This document shows positions 9,431 to 16,970 of a stretch of DNA of 64,000 nt, piece by piece. Both the position numbers and the translations under genes were made by a program. Where the stretch lies: contig DBMR01000059.1 in assembly GCA_002298785.1 (NCBI GenBank), forward strand, positions 1 through 64,000, read 5' to 3'. Under the pieces are notes generated by a model. That model was not told the DNA's origin and did not search any database. It worked only from the letters and a program-made list of their open reading frames with translations. Each line of letters starts with the position of its first letter. Position 1 is the stretch's first letter. Origin of the DNA: Verrucomicrobia subdivision 3 bacterium UBA693 (GTDB taxonomy: Bacteria; Verrucomicrobiota; Verrucomicrobiia; Limisphaerales; UBA8199).

Positions 9431-10255
9431 TCACTTCCGTTGGTCAGCCCCTAGTTCAGCCCAAAGTCCGTCGGCTTTGAGCCGCACGACGGCATTTGAG
9501 TGTTCTTCTGGTGTTGCTAACGCCAGGATGAGGTTGGCCTCGGGCAGGTGTCGAAACACCTTGTTGAACCTGAACTCGCCTGTAGCGCTATTCGGTCCGT
9601 CGGGAACCATTATGCTCCAGGAATGGATGCCGGTCGCCTGGGCGAGAGCCGAAACGATCGGTTCGGCATCCACGTGAAGGTCGTTCGCCTTCCGTTTCTG
9701 CTCCATCCAGGCAACCAGGGCTTTCGAAATAGCATAGGCGCGACATTCGAATGCATGTGGTTCGCGCCTCAAGTGGATGCCATCGGGCTTTTCCTCATAA
9801 CCAAGCCCCGCATTGGAAGCGAGGTCGGAAATAATACAGCCGAGGGAATGACCACCTCCGACGACTCCGGTATAAAGCCCGGTTTCGAACCCCTCCGCGG
9901 CTTTCTTCTCAAGCTCTTGCTCGTGCTGCCGAAAGGCCAAGATCATCTCGTCCATTTGGCGCTCAATTTCAGGAGTGGGTGCTAATTTCGAGATTCTCGT
10001 CGGTGCTGTATCGAGAAATACAGCCTGTGGCACCGCGCCTTTGCTCAAGCTCCGGACAGACTCATTTACATAGCTCACGACGTTTGAGATCGGTTCATTG
10101 GCAAATCGTTTTTCAGGGAACAGATACTGGTCCCACCTGTAGGGTCGTTGGTGTGCGATCCTCGAGATGCCAAAACGGTGGTGAAAAAGGCCCAGACAGG
10201 CGAGGATCACCAGCCCACACACCAATGCTACCCGTTTGACCCATTTCCGTCTCAT
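9431..10255 (-). CDS. Single-pass membrane protein with a possible STN-like domain
   Basis: The start is taken at the ATG at 10253-10255 (274 aa), because the frame can only be extended with a TTG at 10279. There is an N-terminal transmembrane helix RVALVCGLVILACLGLF. The following NEPISNVVSYVNESVRSL is reminiscent of secretin/TonB short N-terminal (STN) modules and of the Planctomycetes/Verrucomicrobia proteins that carry them. That is weak evidence. The rest has no motif. It lies 13 bp upstream of the previous gene's coding start and 38 bp downstream of the serpin stop. Confidence 0.6.
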   Translation of the reverse strand: MRRKWVKRVALVCGLVILACLGLFHHRFGISRIAHQRPYRWDQYLFPEKRFANEPISNVVSYVNESVRSLSKGAVPQAVFLDTAPTRISKLAPTPEIERQMDEMILAFRQHEQELEKKAAEGFETGLYTGVVGGGHSLGCIISDLASNAGLGYEEKPDGIHLRREPHAFECRAYAISKALVAWMEQKRKANDLHVDAEPIVSALAQATGIHSWSIMVPDGPNSATGEFRFNKVFRHLPEANLILALATPEEHSNAVVRLKADGLWAELGADQRK

Positions 10256-10317
10256 TCTTATCAAAACCGACAACCACAATTAGTCGCGCCGACCCACTAC
10301 CAAGGTTGCGGACGCGC

Positions 10318-11580
10318 TCATGCTGAGGCGCTCGGGTTTGTGACCTTTCCAATAAACAGCACCGTGCGCGTCGGCCTGTCGAAAATCAGAAAAACGAAGG
10401 GGTGGTCAGCCTGAAAAGTGGCCGGCGGAGGCCGCTGGGCACATCCGAACGAAACTCCTGTCGCAGCGGCAGCGACAGTGCCTTCCTCGTCAACTTCAAC
10501 CAGGGCAGCGTGCTCGACCAAGTTGATGAAAAGAGGCCGTTGAGCGGTCATCCCGGAGAAATCAGCACGGGCTTGATCAAAGGCATCCCGCATGCCCATT
10601 CCAGCAAGGGTTGAAGCGAGCGAAAATCGAGAATTGATTTTGAATCGCGGTAAGAGGATATCCACTTCCGCCGGGCGCAGGTGGTGGATCCAATTGGTCA
10701 GGTTTTCCAGATTTAAGCGCGCCTCCAGGCCCGCCAGGCCGTCTCGGGTTTTCGGCAGGAGCAGGAGCATTGAAACGCCTTCGCCTCGATATGGCATTTC
10801 CACGATCTGAGTATCGCCGTCCACGAGGTGCAGAAACGTTGATTTCTGCCTCATCATGGGCACCTCCACGGCCTTTTCAGGGACTACCCAAAATGGCTTT
10901 GCGTGGGTTTTACCCTTCTCAAAGCAACTGGCCCACTTGCCCTTGAAATAGATCGCATTTGCGATAACTAACCGCGTGTCTGCAGTTAGCGAACCAGAAG
11001 CGAACAAGCCCTTTATTTTCCCCTTGGTTGACCGCTCCGCCCAGACATTGATTCGCAGGCGAGCGGCCTCGGAGTTAGCTTGGAAATCAACGAAATCCGG
11101 AACCGCACGGTAGTTGTTCCGGCACAGGTCCAAGAACTGGGGTATGAATTGATATCCGACTTGAGGCCACAGTGCGTTGGCTACGCTCAGCTCACACTGC
11201 TCACTTGTGAGGTTCGTAAAGGAGGCCGAGAGTGCTGCCATGCCTGAAGCCAAGGCCGGTCGGTTCGTTGGGAAGTGCAGTGCCTGGGCCATTTGCTTCT
11301 CGGTGTTTCCTCGAGCCCCGGTGTAGGCCATGGCTAAAGCAGAGGAAACGCTGAAGGGCGAGAGTATCTGGTTCTCATCCGGCTTTCCGAGCTGGGCAAA
11401 AAGCCCCAGCGCGAAGGCTGAGTTTGCCTCGACGACCGCTTTTGCCTCAGGCGTCATTGCCCGGTCAGCCTGCTCAGGCAGCGGGGCACTCCCCACCAAG
11501 AGCAGAAGCAGGCCGCCGAACGCTACAACCAAAGGCCACCGGATCCCGGCAATTCGCCTAATCGGCTTCACGTTTAACAC
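10318..11580 (-). CDS. Secreted/membrane-anchored serpin (serine protease inhibitor)
   Basis: A 420-residue serpin, the usual family length plus an N-terminal hydrophobic segment (WPLVVAFGGLLLLLVGSAP). Hallmarks: NQILSPFSVSSALAMAYTGA, the shutter/breach region VIANAIYFKGKWASCFE, the C-terminal DHPFVFLIFDRPTRTVLFIG signature, and a hinge EEGTVAAAAT at residues 365-374. The hinge has small residues at P12-P9 and Thr at P14, as in inhibitory serpins. Counting 17 residues as in alpha-1-antitrypsin puts Ala381 at P1, Cys380 at P2 and Gln382 at P1'. This predicts inhibition of elastase-like proteases, although an Arg two residues on could serve instead. The start is GTG at 11578-11580, with 23 bp overlap with the upstream gene. 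Confidence 0.92.
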   Translation of the reverse strand: MLNVKPIRRIAGIRWPLVVAFGGLLLLLVGSAPLPEQADRAMTPEAKAVVEANSAFALGLFAQLGKPDENQILSPFSVSSALAMAYTGARGNTEKQMAQALHFPTNRPALASGMAALSASFTNLTSEQCELSVANALWPQVGYQFIPQFLDLCRNNYRAVPDFVDFQANSEAARLRINVWAERSTKGKIKGLFASGSLTADTRLVIANAIYFKGKWASCFEKGKTHAKPFWVVPEKAVEVPMMRQKSTFLHLVDGDTQIVEMPYRGEGVSMLLLLPKTRDGLAGLEARLNLENLTNWIHHLRPAEVDILLPRFKINSRFSLASTLAGMGMRDAFDQARADFSGMTAQRPLFINLVEHAALVEVDEEGTVAAAATGVSFGCAQRPPPATFQADHPFVFLIFDRPTRTVLFIGKVTNPSASA

Positions 11581-12136
11581 TCTTTAGGAATCTCTCGTGC
11601 TCGGCAACGATTGTTTGCCAATTCGGTCGCTCGTTAGTGCGGATGAAATCCAAGGTCCCTTGTAGTCTTCGCGTGAACTCCTGAGTAGATACTCGCTCGC
11701 TGCATTCACCAGGTCCTGAAAAGTCCACCCGGACGAGAATCCACGCTTTTTTTCGAAACACGGTTGGCGGCGACCCGTGCCAAATCCATCGGGTGGGCTG
11801 ATCCAAGTAGAGCAGAACGAGGTCCCCTGGGTCGTCCTCTCGGAGTCCAGGGACATATCTGTAGTGCTGCGCCCAATTTGTCCCTGCCATTTCTTCCTTG
11901 AAAGCCAGAATGGAATCCCGACTCGTTCCGTTCACATTGGGCAGGACTTTCGTTGGTCCATCGTGAGTCCAGGTGAGCAGCCCAAGCATGATCTGTTTGT
12001 GGCAAAAAGGCCGCCCCTGCCAATCGAAGATGAAGTTGTAGTAGAGGATTGGCGTTCCAATCAATACCGCGAGCGCGATCATCCACCAACGGATTGATTT
12101 TCTTATGCGCACAGGTCTATTTGGATCAAGTGACAC
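11558..12136 (-). CDS. Single-pass membrane protein of unknown function
   Basis: 192 residues from a GTG at 12134-12136. One N-terminal membrane helix (WWMIALAVLIGTPILYYNFIF) is followed by a soluble, probably periplasmic domain. It contains YVPGLREDDPGDLVLLYLDQP and WHGSPPTVFRKKAWILV, which look like a small beta domain. The family is not recognised. It overlaps the serpin by 23 bp and the upstream four-helix protein by 11 bp, so the three are translated from one message. Confidence 0.65.
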   Translation of the reverse strand: MSLDPNRPVRIRKSIRWWMIALAVLIGTPILYYNFIFDWQGRPFCHKQIMLGLLTWTHDGPTKVLPNVNGTSRDSILAFKEEMAGTNWAQHYRYVPGLREDDPGDLVLLYLDQPTRWIWHGSPPTVFRKKAWILVRVDFSGPGECSERVSTQEFTRRLQGTLDFIRTNERPNWQTIVAEHERFLKSVKREAD

Positions 12137-12548
12137 TTGGGGTCGCCGCAGGGTTCCTTACGCACCTCGAAAAATACAAAATGCCCGCGCCACCGAGAAA
12201 ACAGGCAGCGGTATCGCCGTAAAAAGGAAACGGCGGCAATGAGAGTCTCATTCCATGGAAAAGTAGGATGCAGCCCTCAACCAGCATCAGGGCGCCGAAC
12301 CAGGGAATGGCCGCCGCGAACTTACGTGGCCAGAGCATGAGCACCAAATACCAACAGCCAACGAGGGCAAAGGCGCCGGACGCCATCCGGAGCCAATAGT
12401 CGACCATGCGGTCGTAGGCGATTGGCTGGGCGCCGAGCCCGTAAAGGGCTTCCGCTGCGGCAGACCAACTCAGAAAGACCCCCACCACCGAAATTCCCCA
12501 CGCAAATGCTGCAAAACCGAGGAAAACTCTTAAGAGGCGAAGGTGCAT
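12126..12548 (-). CDS. Small four-helix membrane protein
   Basis: 140 residues with four hydrophobic helices: FLGFAAFAWGISVVGVFLSW, a central LRMASGAFALVGCWYLVLMLW, AIPWFGALMLVEGCILLFHG and YGDTAACFLGGAGILYF. The layout resembles small DUF4345-type membrane proteins, but the match is only by topology. It overlaps the next gene by 11 bp and is separated from the previous one by a single base. Confidence 0.65.
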   Translation of the reverse strand: MHLRLLRVFLGFAAFAWGISVVGVFLSWSAAAEALYGLGAQPIAYDRMVDYWLRMASGAFALVGCWYLVLMLWPRKFAAAIPWFGALMLVEGCILLFHGMRLSLPPFPFYGDTAACFLGGAGILYFSRCVRNPAATPSVT

Positions 12549-12549
12549 A

Positions 12550-12906
12550 TCACGCTTTCGAGTCTACCAAGTTTGTTGCCGGGTTTGCAGTTTTATCCAT
12601 GGCGTGAGTTCGGTTGCCCCATCTGTCCCGGAGCAGAAGCAAACCGGCAGTGAGCAGGGAAACCGGCACCAAGAGGATGAACGCCACATAGAGCAGCAGG
12701 TGAATTAACCCCAAGGTGGCCGCGGTCTGCCAGCTCATGTTGAGGTTGGCGGAGGTGCCACTCAAGAATGTGGTGTATTCGCGCAGGCCTGCGAGTTCAG
12801 AAAGGCAATAGCACACGGCGATGATGCCCGCCCGCGCCACGAACGCGGTGGGCGAGAACGCGTCTGCCTTCCAGACACGGCGCCATAGACCAAAAAGCGT
12901 CTTCAT
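12550..12906 (-). CDS. Small membrane protein
   Basis: 118 residues when started at the ATG at 12904-12906, which overlaps the upstream TGA as ATGA. A longer start at 12924 is possible but would overlap more. Three hydrophobic segments are visible: FVARAGIIAVCYCLSELAG, a central TAATLGLIHLLLYVAFILL and LVPVSLLTAGLLLL. No family recognised. Confidence 0.6.
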   Translation of the reverse strand: MKTLFGLWRRVWKADAFSPTAFVARAGIIAVCYCLSELAGLREYTTFLSGTSANLNMSWQTAATLGLIHLLLYVAFILLVPVSLLTAGLLLLRDRWGNRTHAMDKTANPATNLVDSKA

Positions 12907-14090
12907 TTCCTGGTCCTTTCCCAAAGTGGTCCGAGCACGCTGGCGTAGAGGAGAGCCGCGTCTCCGACCTGGTTGCTGGCGCAGTATTTCAACTGGCCGT
13001 GGTTACGTGAGGGAAAGGCTGCCATGTCGAGCGTGGCGTTGAGCGCGGTGAGAAACTTCCAGTCGTGGAATGTCGAAGCGGCCATAAACGCCATACCACT
13101 GGAACCGGCGCTCACCTCAAAAACCGGGATTACCATGCCGGAGTCGATATCACGCGGTCCTTGCCAGGACGCCGGCCACTCCGCGCCGTAGCCAAAACCG
13201 AGGACCACACGGCCAAGCTCCTTGCGTGTGCGTTCGTATTGGTCTTGTGCGAACGGCTCGTCGACGACCTGAAGGCAATGCACAACCATCCAGATCGTCG
13301 AGCCTTCTGGCCCATCTAATTGGGTGCCGTCGGTTTCAAAGCTGGAGACCAGCAGCCCGGTTTCTTTGTGGACCAGCTTTTCCTTCGCGATTCCCACCCA
13401 GCGCTTGCAGAGCGCAGAATGATCTGTTCCATCAAGGCGGTCGGCGAGCTTGAACGCGGCGAGCGCAACCGCGTGGTCAAAGGTCCAGCATTCGTCCGGG
13501 TAGCTTTCTGCTGCCATGATGGGGTTGGCGCGCCACCGCTCCTCAATCGCAGTTAACCGTTCGGTCATGGGCTGCTTATAGGCAGGTTCCTCCTGGAGCA
13601 TACGGCGGGCAGCCATCATTAACGCGATCTCGCCATCAATAAACAGGCTGCGTGCTGGCTTGATGCGGTAAGGTCGCGCTTTCGCATAAGGCATCAGGAA
13701 TGCGTAGATTCCGTCCTGCTGCTCGATTTTGACAGTTTCCTGGATGATCTGATCCATCACTGGCAGGTATTGCGCTTTCGTCTGCGGCTCGCGCAGGCGC
13801 ATGTTTGCGAGGGACCACACCAGAAAGCTGCGGCCCATGAAATCCCATTCGGCATTGCTGCCGCGCATCTTTTTGAGTTCGGCCTGCCGCTGCGCCGGGT
13901 CGGTCCAAAGCTGCAGATGGCGGGTCGCCAATTGCCTGGCCTTGGGTGAAATCCCGTTCTCTTGGTAAAAGTCTGCGACAGGCTTGCGGAAAAAGAAGTG
14001 CAGGCAGGGCAGCCAAATGGCCAGAGCTAGAACGAACGCGAGCACACCCACGCCAGCGTTCAGGAGGCGCAGCTTAAGCTTGGAGTTCAT
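12903..14090 (-). CDS. Membrane-anchored alpha/alpha-toroid protein, linalool dehydratase (LinD)-like
   Basis: 395 residues: an N-terminal membrane helix (GVGVLAFVLALAIWLPCLHFF), then an all-helical domain. The stretch YPDECWTFDHAVALAAFKLA followed by DRLDGTDHSALCKRW resembles, by recollection, the region of linalool dehydratase-isomerase carrying PDNYFVQCNSVAYLSL and DRLHGTDYRAATRAW, so an (alpha/alpha)6 barrel of that family is likely. The two LinD catalytic cysteines of that region are not aligned here (Ser and Asp instead), so a different reaction, or none, is expected. It overlaps both neighbours by ATGA. The upstream gene encodes a divergent paralogue. Confidence 0.65.
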   Translation of the reverse strand: MNSKLKLRLLNAGVGVLAFVLALAIWLPCLHFFFRKPVADFYQENGISPKARQLATRHLQLWTDPAQRQAELKKMRGSNAEWDFMGRSFLVWSLANMRLREPQTKAQYLPVMDQIIQETVKIEQQDGIYAFLMPYAKARPYRIKPARSLFIDGEIALMMAARRMLQEEPAYKQPMTERLTAIEERWRANPIMAAESYPDECWTFDHAVALAAFKLADRLDGTDHSALCKRWVGIAKEKLVHKETGLLVSSFETDGTQLDGPEGSTIWMVVHCLQVVDEPFAQDQYERTRKELGRVVLGFGYGAEWPASWQGPRDIDSGMVIPVFEVSAGSSGMAFMAASTFHDWKFLTALNATLDMAAFPSRNHGQLKYCASNQVGDAALLYASVLGPLWERTRK

Positions 14091-15655
14091 ACAGTTTTCG
14101 GGGGATTTCCATCTGCAGAAACTTGGGCAGCCATAGGGCCGGGGTCGGCGTCAGGCCAATCTTCAACGCCCCTTGGTGCCCTCTTGCGCTTTGTCACGGG
14201 CAGCATCACCGCGACCACCAGCATCGCCATACCACTTAGACAGTGTCCGAGCCCGAAGCTCACAGCCGAGCCGAGAACCAACAATACCCAGGCGAGGAGT
14301 TGCACTTTCGGGGTCCAAACTTCGGGTTCTGGTCCGCGTCGCGCCTCACGGAAGTTGTAAATGGCTACCACGATACGCCAAGTCCCGAATACAAATGCGC
14401 TAATCAGCACGATATAAACGTATGCTGGAATGCTGCCACCGGTCTTCAGTGGAAACCCCTTCTCGGGTTGGATGCTCAACTGCCAAAGAATTGCCGCTTC
14501 TCCGAGCATGGGTGCATCGCTCAGATTAGAAAGTAGTCGCGGCATGGCCAGGACGCCGTTCGGAAGTTCCCCGACGGTGGCCAACATCTCCGCAGCAAGC
14601 GGGTATGCTCTGTCGAACCGCCCGTTCTTGCGTGCCGCGCCAACGCCAAATGCGCTGGCTGCGACACCATGACCAGCCACTACCGGGCCGGCGTCCACAT
14701 CCATTGTCCACTCGGAATGAGGAACGTCTTTCGGGTATTCGCGGTAACCGACAGCCGTAATGCGCTCTTGCCAGAAAAGCTTGTCGTAAATCGCATACCA
14801 TTGTTTTGCCTGTGCTGGCCAGATCTCAGGAGAAGTCAGGGCCATATAGGAATTAGCGCAACCACGCGCTTCGGATGTCGGAAACCCGTTGCTGGCGCTT
14901 GCTGAATATGGCGGTAATTGGTGCCGGGTCGCCCGAGTTCCCGTGAACCCGCGCAATGCCCGGTTGAGGAACTTGGAGTGGTTGGTGCCTAGAACGGCGT
15001 CGGCCCGTTTAATGCACATCAGGGCAGCCATAACATCCCCCGGGTAACACTCTCCTGGGTAGTCGTCGAGGAGTCCGGACTTGGACGCGTCCAATTCATT
15101 GGCGAACGTCTCGACCTGGTCCCGAAGCAGGTCCAGGTGGGCCCCGTCGTGAAGCAGTTTTTCCCTGCTGGTCAGGGCGGCGATCACGAGCATTCGGTAA
15201 AAGACGTTCTCCCGGTGCAGATAATCGTCACCCCAATGCTTCTTTACCCAGGACGCGTGCTTGGGATCGATGACCAACTCCGAGGCAGCGATGATCGCAT
15301 CTTTCGCAAATGCTTTCGGCTCATCACCGGCACTGTGATCGCCGGCGTCCCATGTGGATTGAAGGTTCTCGACTCCCCAAAGGTAGAACACAGAGCCAAA
15401 CAGCGGCCATTCGGTTCCGGAAATGTCGGCTGTGGAAAGTCCCTCCGCTTGTCCCCTGGCGACTCGCCCTTTTGCCCATTCGGCATAACGAGGCGTCAGG
15501 TTTTTGAACAGCCTCCATGCCGCCTTGGGCGTTCCCGGCTCACGCAACGCTGGATCACGAATATCCAAGACAGCTCGAGCCGGCGGGTAAATGAACAAAC
15601 AGGTTGCCAACACAACCATGGCCACCGAATCGACGCAGATCAGTTTACGAATCAT
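14087..15655 (-). CDS. Membrane protein with divergent LinD-like helical toroid, first gene of the operon
   Basis: 522 residues. An N-terminal signal or anchor (DSVAMVVLATCLFIYPPARA) is followed by a helical domain with DDYPGECYPGDVMAALMCI and ADAVLGTNHSKFLNRAL, the same spacing as in the next gene, so the two are tandem paralogues. Beyond residue 400 it has three further membrane helices (YVYIVLISAFVFGTWRIVV, LLAWVLLVLGSAVSFGLGH, GMAMLVVAVMLPV) and a hydrophilic tail. A strong ribosome-binding site, GGAGGA, precedes the ATG by 6 bases, which fits its place as the first gene. Substrate unknown. Confidence 0.7.
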   Translation of the reverse strand: MIRKLICVDSVAMVVLATCLFIYPPARAVLDIRDPALREPGTPKAAWRLFKNLTPRYAEWAKGRVARGQAEGLSTADISGTEWPLFGSVFYLWGVENLQSTWDAGDHSAGDEPKAFAKDAIIAASELVIDPKHASWVKKHWGDDYLHRENVFYRMLVIAALTSREKLLHDGAHLDLLRDQVETFANELDASKSGLLDDYPGECYPGDVMAALMCIKRADAVLGTNHSKFLNRALRGFTGTRATRHQLPPYSASASNGFPTSEARGCANSYMALTSPEIWPAQAKQWYAIYDKLFWQERITAVGYREYPKDVPHSEWTMDVDAGPVVAGHGVAASAFGVGAARKNGRFDRAYPLAAEMLATVGELPNGVLAMPRLLSNLSDAPMLGEAAILWQLSIQPEKGFPLKTGGSIPAYVYIVLISAFVFGTWRIVVAIYNFREARRGPEPEVWTPKVQLLAWVLLVLGSAVSFGLGHCLSGMAMLVVAVMLPVTKRKRAPRGVEDWPDADPGPMAAQVSADGNPPKTV

Positions 15656-15859
15656 ACCGGTTCCTCCAAAGTGCTTTGGTTAGAATCCGCATTTTTCTTT
15701 AGGCGTCATGTTCTGCGCTCACTTTGTATTACAAAGTATCTGACGTGCTTGTCCAGCAAATCGTTCAATCGCTCCCTCTACCATTGGTAACCTCCCCTTC
15801 TGCAATGGCTCGCTTTCTCTACAACACGCTGATCATAATGGACTGTCAAAGCTAGAGAC
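15656..15859. promoter_or_regulatory. Divergent intergenic region between the long operon and the C45 gene
   Basis: About 200 bases separate the two divergent start codons, so promoters for both directions should lie here. The only clear structure is the 17-bp dyad annotated separately. No confident -35/-10 pair was found for either direction. Confidence 0.5.
15721..15737. promoter_or_regulatory. Perfect 17-bp palindrome, candidate repressor operator
   Basis: ACTTTGTATTACAAAGT is an 8-bp perfect inverted repeat around a central T. It sits 66 bases upstream of the first start codon of the minus-strand operon. The arm length and symmetry suit a homodimeric helix-turn-helix repressor of the GntR/PadR/TetR type. 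The regulator is not in the window. Confidence 0.5.
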
Positions 15860-16945
15860 ATGACAAGAGCACCAGACAAGAGCAGGTTGGCAAACTGGAC
15901 CCGTCGGGTTGTTTACGCCGGTCTCCTCCTTGTCGTGCTCATGACGGGAGTCGTTTTGGGAGTGATCTGGTATAAACCTTCTCCCATCCAAGTGGCCTTG
16001 GCCGGCGACAGCCGGGAATTGGGCACCGGTTATGGTCGGAAGCTCCGGACGCCGATGCATTTGGTGACCCGCTTCTACCTGGATCGGGTTGTTTGCCAGG
16101 GGAGCCCGAAGTTGATTGAGGGAAGCAGAGCAGCCGCACTTCGGAGTCTGTCGAACTGGCCCCCTGAATACCGGAATGAATTGAACGCCACCGCAGTCGC
16201 TGCACGAATTCCGGTGGGCGCACTTGCGTTCGGGAACACTTTCCTGGACCTCGGGAGGGCACGGGCCGGGTGCCGGAGTGTGGTGTTATCCCACAGCAAC
16301 ACCGTGTTCCACGCGCACAACCTGGACTGGGACAACTTGGGCGGTTTCGGCCGATGGGCCACTTGCATCGTGCGCCGCAATCCCACTGATGGGCGGTTTG
16401 CCACAGTGAGCGTTGGATTTCCCGGAATGATCGGCGCGCTGGACATCGTGAATGAGAAGGGTTTGGCGTTGTCTTTCAACCAACTGGGCTGGGGGAAGGG
16501 TGGGACCAATGAGCCGGTCTTTATCATGCTCAGAAGGATCGCAGAAACGTGCGATTCGCTGGAAGCGGCGCGAACCAACCTGCTAAACGCACCACAGGGG
16601 ATGCCTTTCATCATTACCGTCTCCGATGCCAAGTCCGGCAGGGGCAGCGTTTTTGAACGTATTCAGGGCAGGGTCGCAGAACGCCAGTTGCAGGGAGGCT
16701 TCGTCGCAGCGTGCAACGCAGCTCAGGGGACCAATTTTGGAACCACAAAGCTGGACCAACTCCTCACAAAAGTGTCGGCATCCGACTTGAGTGGAGTGAG
16801 GCAAATCCTCGCAGATCCTGAGGTGTTGATGGAGTGCAACATCTACAGCGTTATCTTCGATTTCCACGGTAACCGACTATGGCTTGCCTCCGGGGAAGTG
16901 CCAGCGGCCAAGGGTCGCTATCGCGAGTATCCGCTATTCAGGTGA
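15860..16945 (+). CDS. Membrane-anchored C45-family (acyl-CoA:6-APA acyltransferase-like) Ntn hydrolase
   Basis: 361 residues. The N-terminal membrane helix VVYAGLLLVVLMTGVVLGVIW is followed by an Ntn-hydrolase domain. AGCRSVVLSHSNTVFHAHNLDWDN is the hallmark of peptidase family C45/acid-ceramidase-like amidohydrolases (only part quoted: Cys138, H-A-H-N-L-D-W). Autocleavage would expose Cys138 as N-terminal nucleophile. SVGFPGMIGALDIVNEKGLA and SFNQL support this. Family members hydrolyse or exchange amide-linked acyl groups; the substrate is unknown. Anchoring suggests a periplasmic role, perhaps on lipids or amidated metabolites. The gene stands alone, divergent from the long operon. Confidence 0.85.
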   Translation: MTRAPDKSRLANWTRRVVYAGLLLVVLMTGVVLGVIWYKPSPIQVALAGDSRELGTGYGRKLRTPMHLVTRFYLDRVVCQGSPKLIEGSRAAALRSLSNWPPEYRNELNATAVAARIPVGALAFGNTFLDLGRARAGCRSVVLSHSNTVFHAHNLDWDNLGGFGRWATCIVRRNPTDGRFATVSVGFPGMIGALDIVNEKGLALSFNQLGWGKGGTNEPVFIMLRRIAETCDSLEAARTNLLNAPQGMPFIITVSDAKSGRGSVFERIQGRVAERQLQGGFVAACNAAQGTNFGTTKLDQLLTKVSASDLSGVRQILADPEVLMECNIYSVIFDFHGNRLWLASGEVPAAKGRYREYPLFR

Positions 16946-16970
16946 GTTCCCCGGAAAGGCCGATGAGCGC

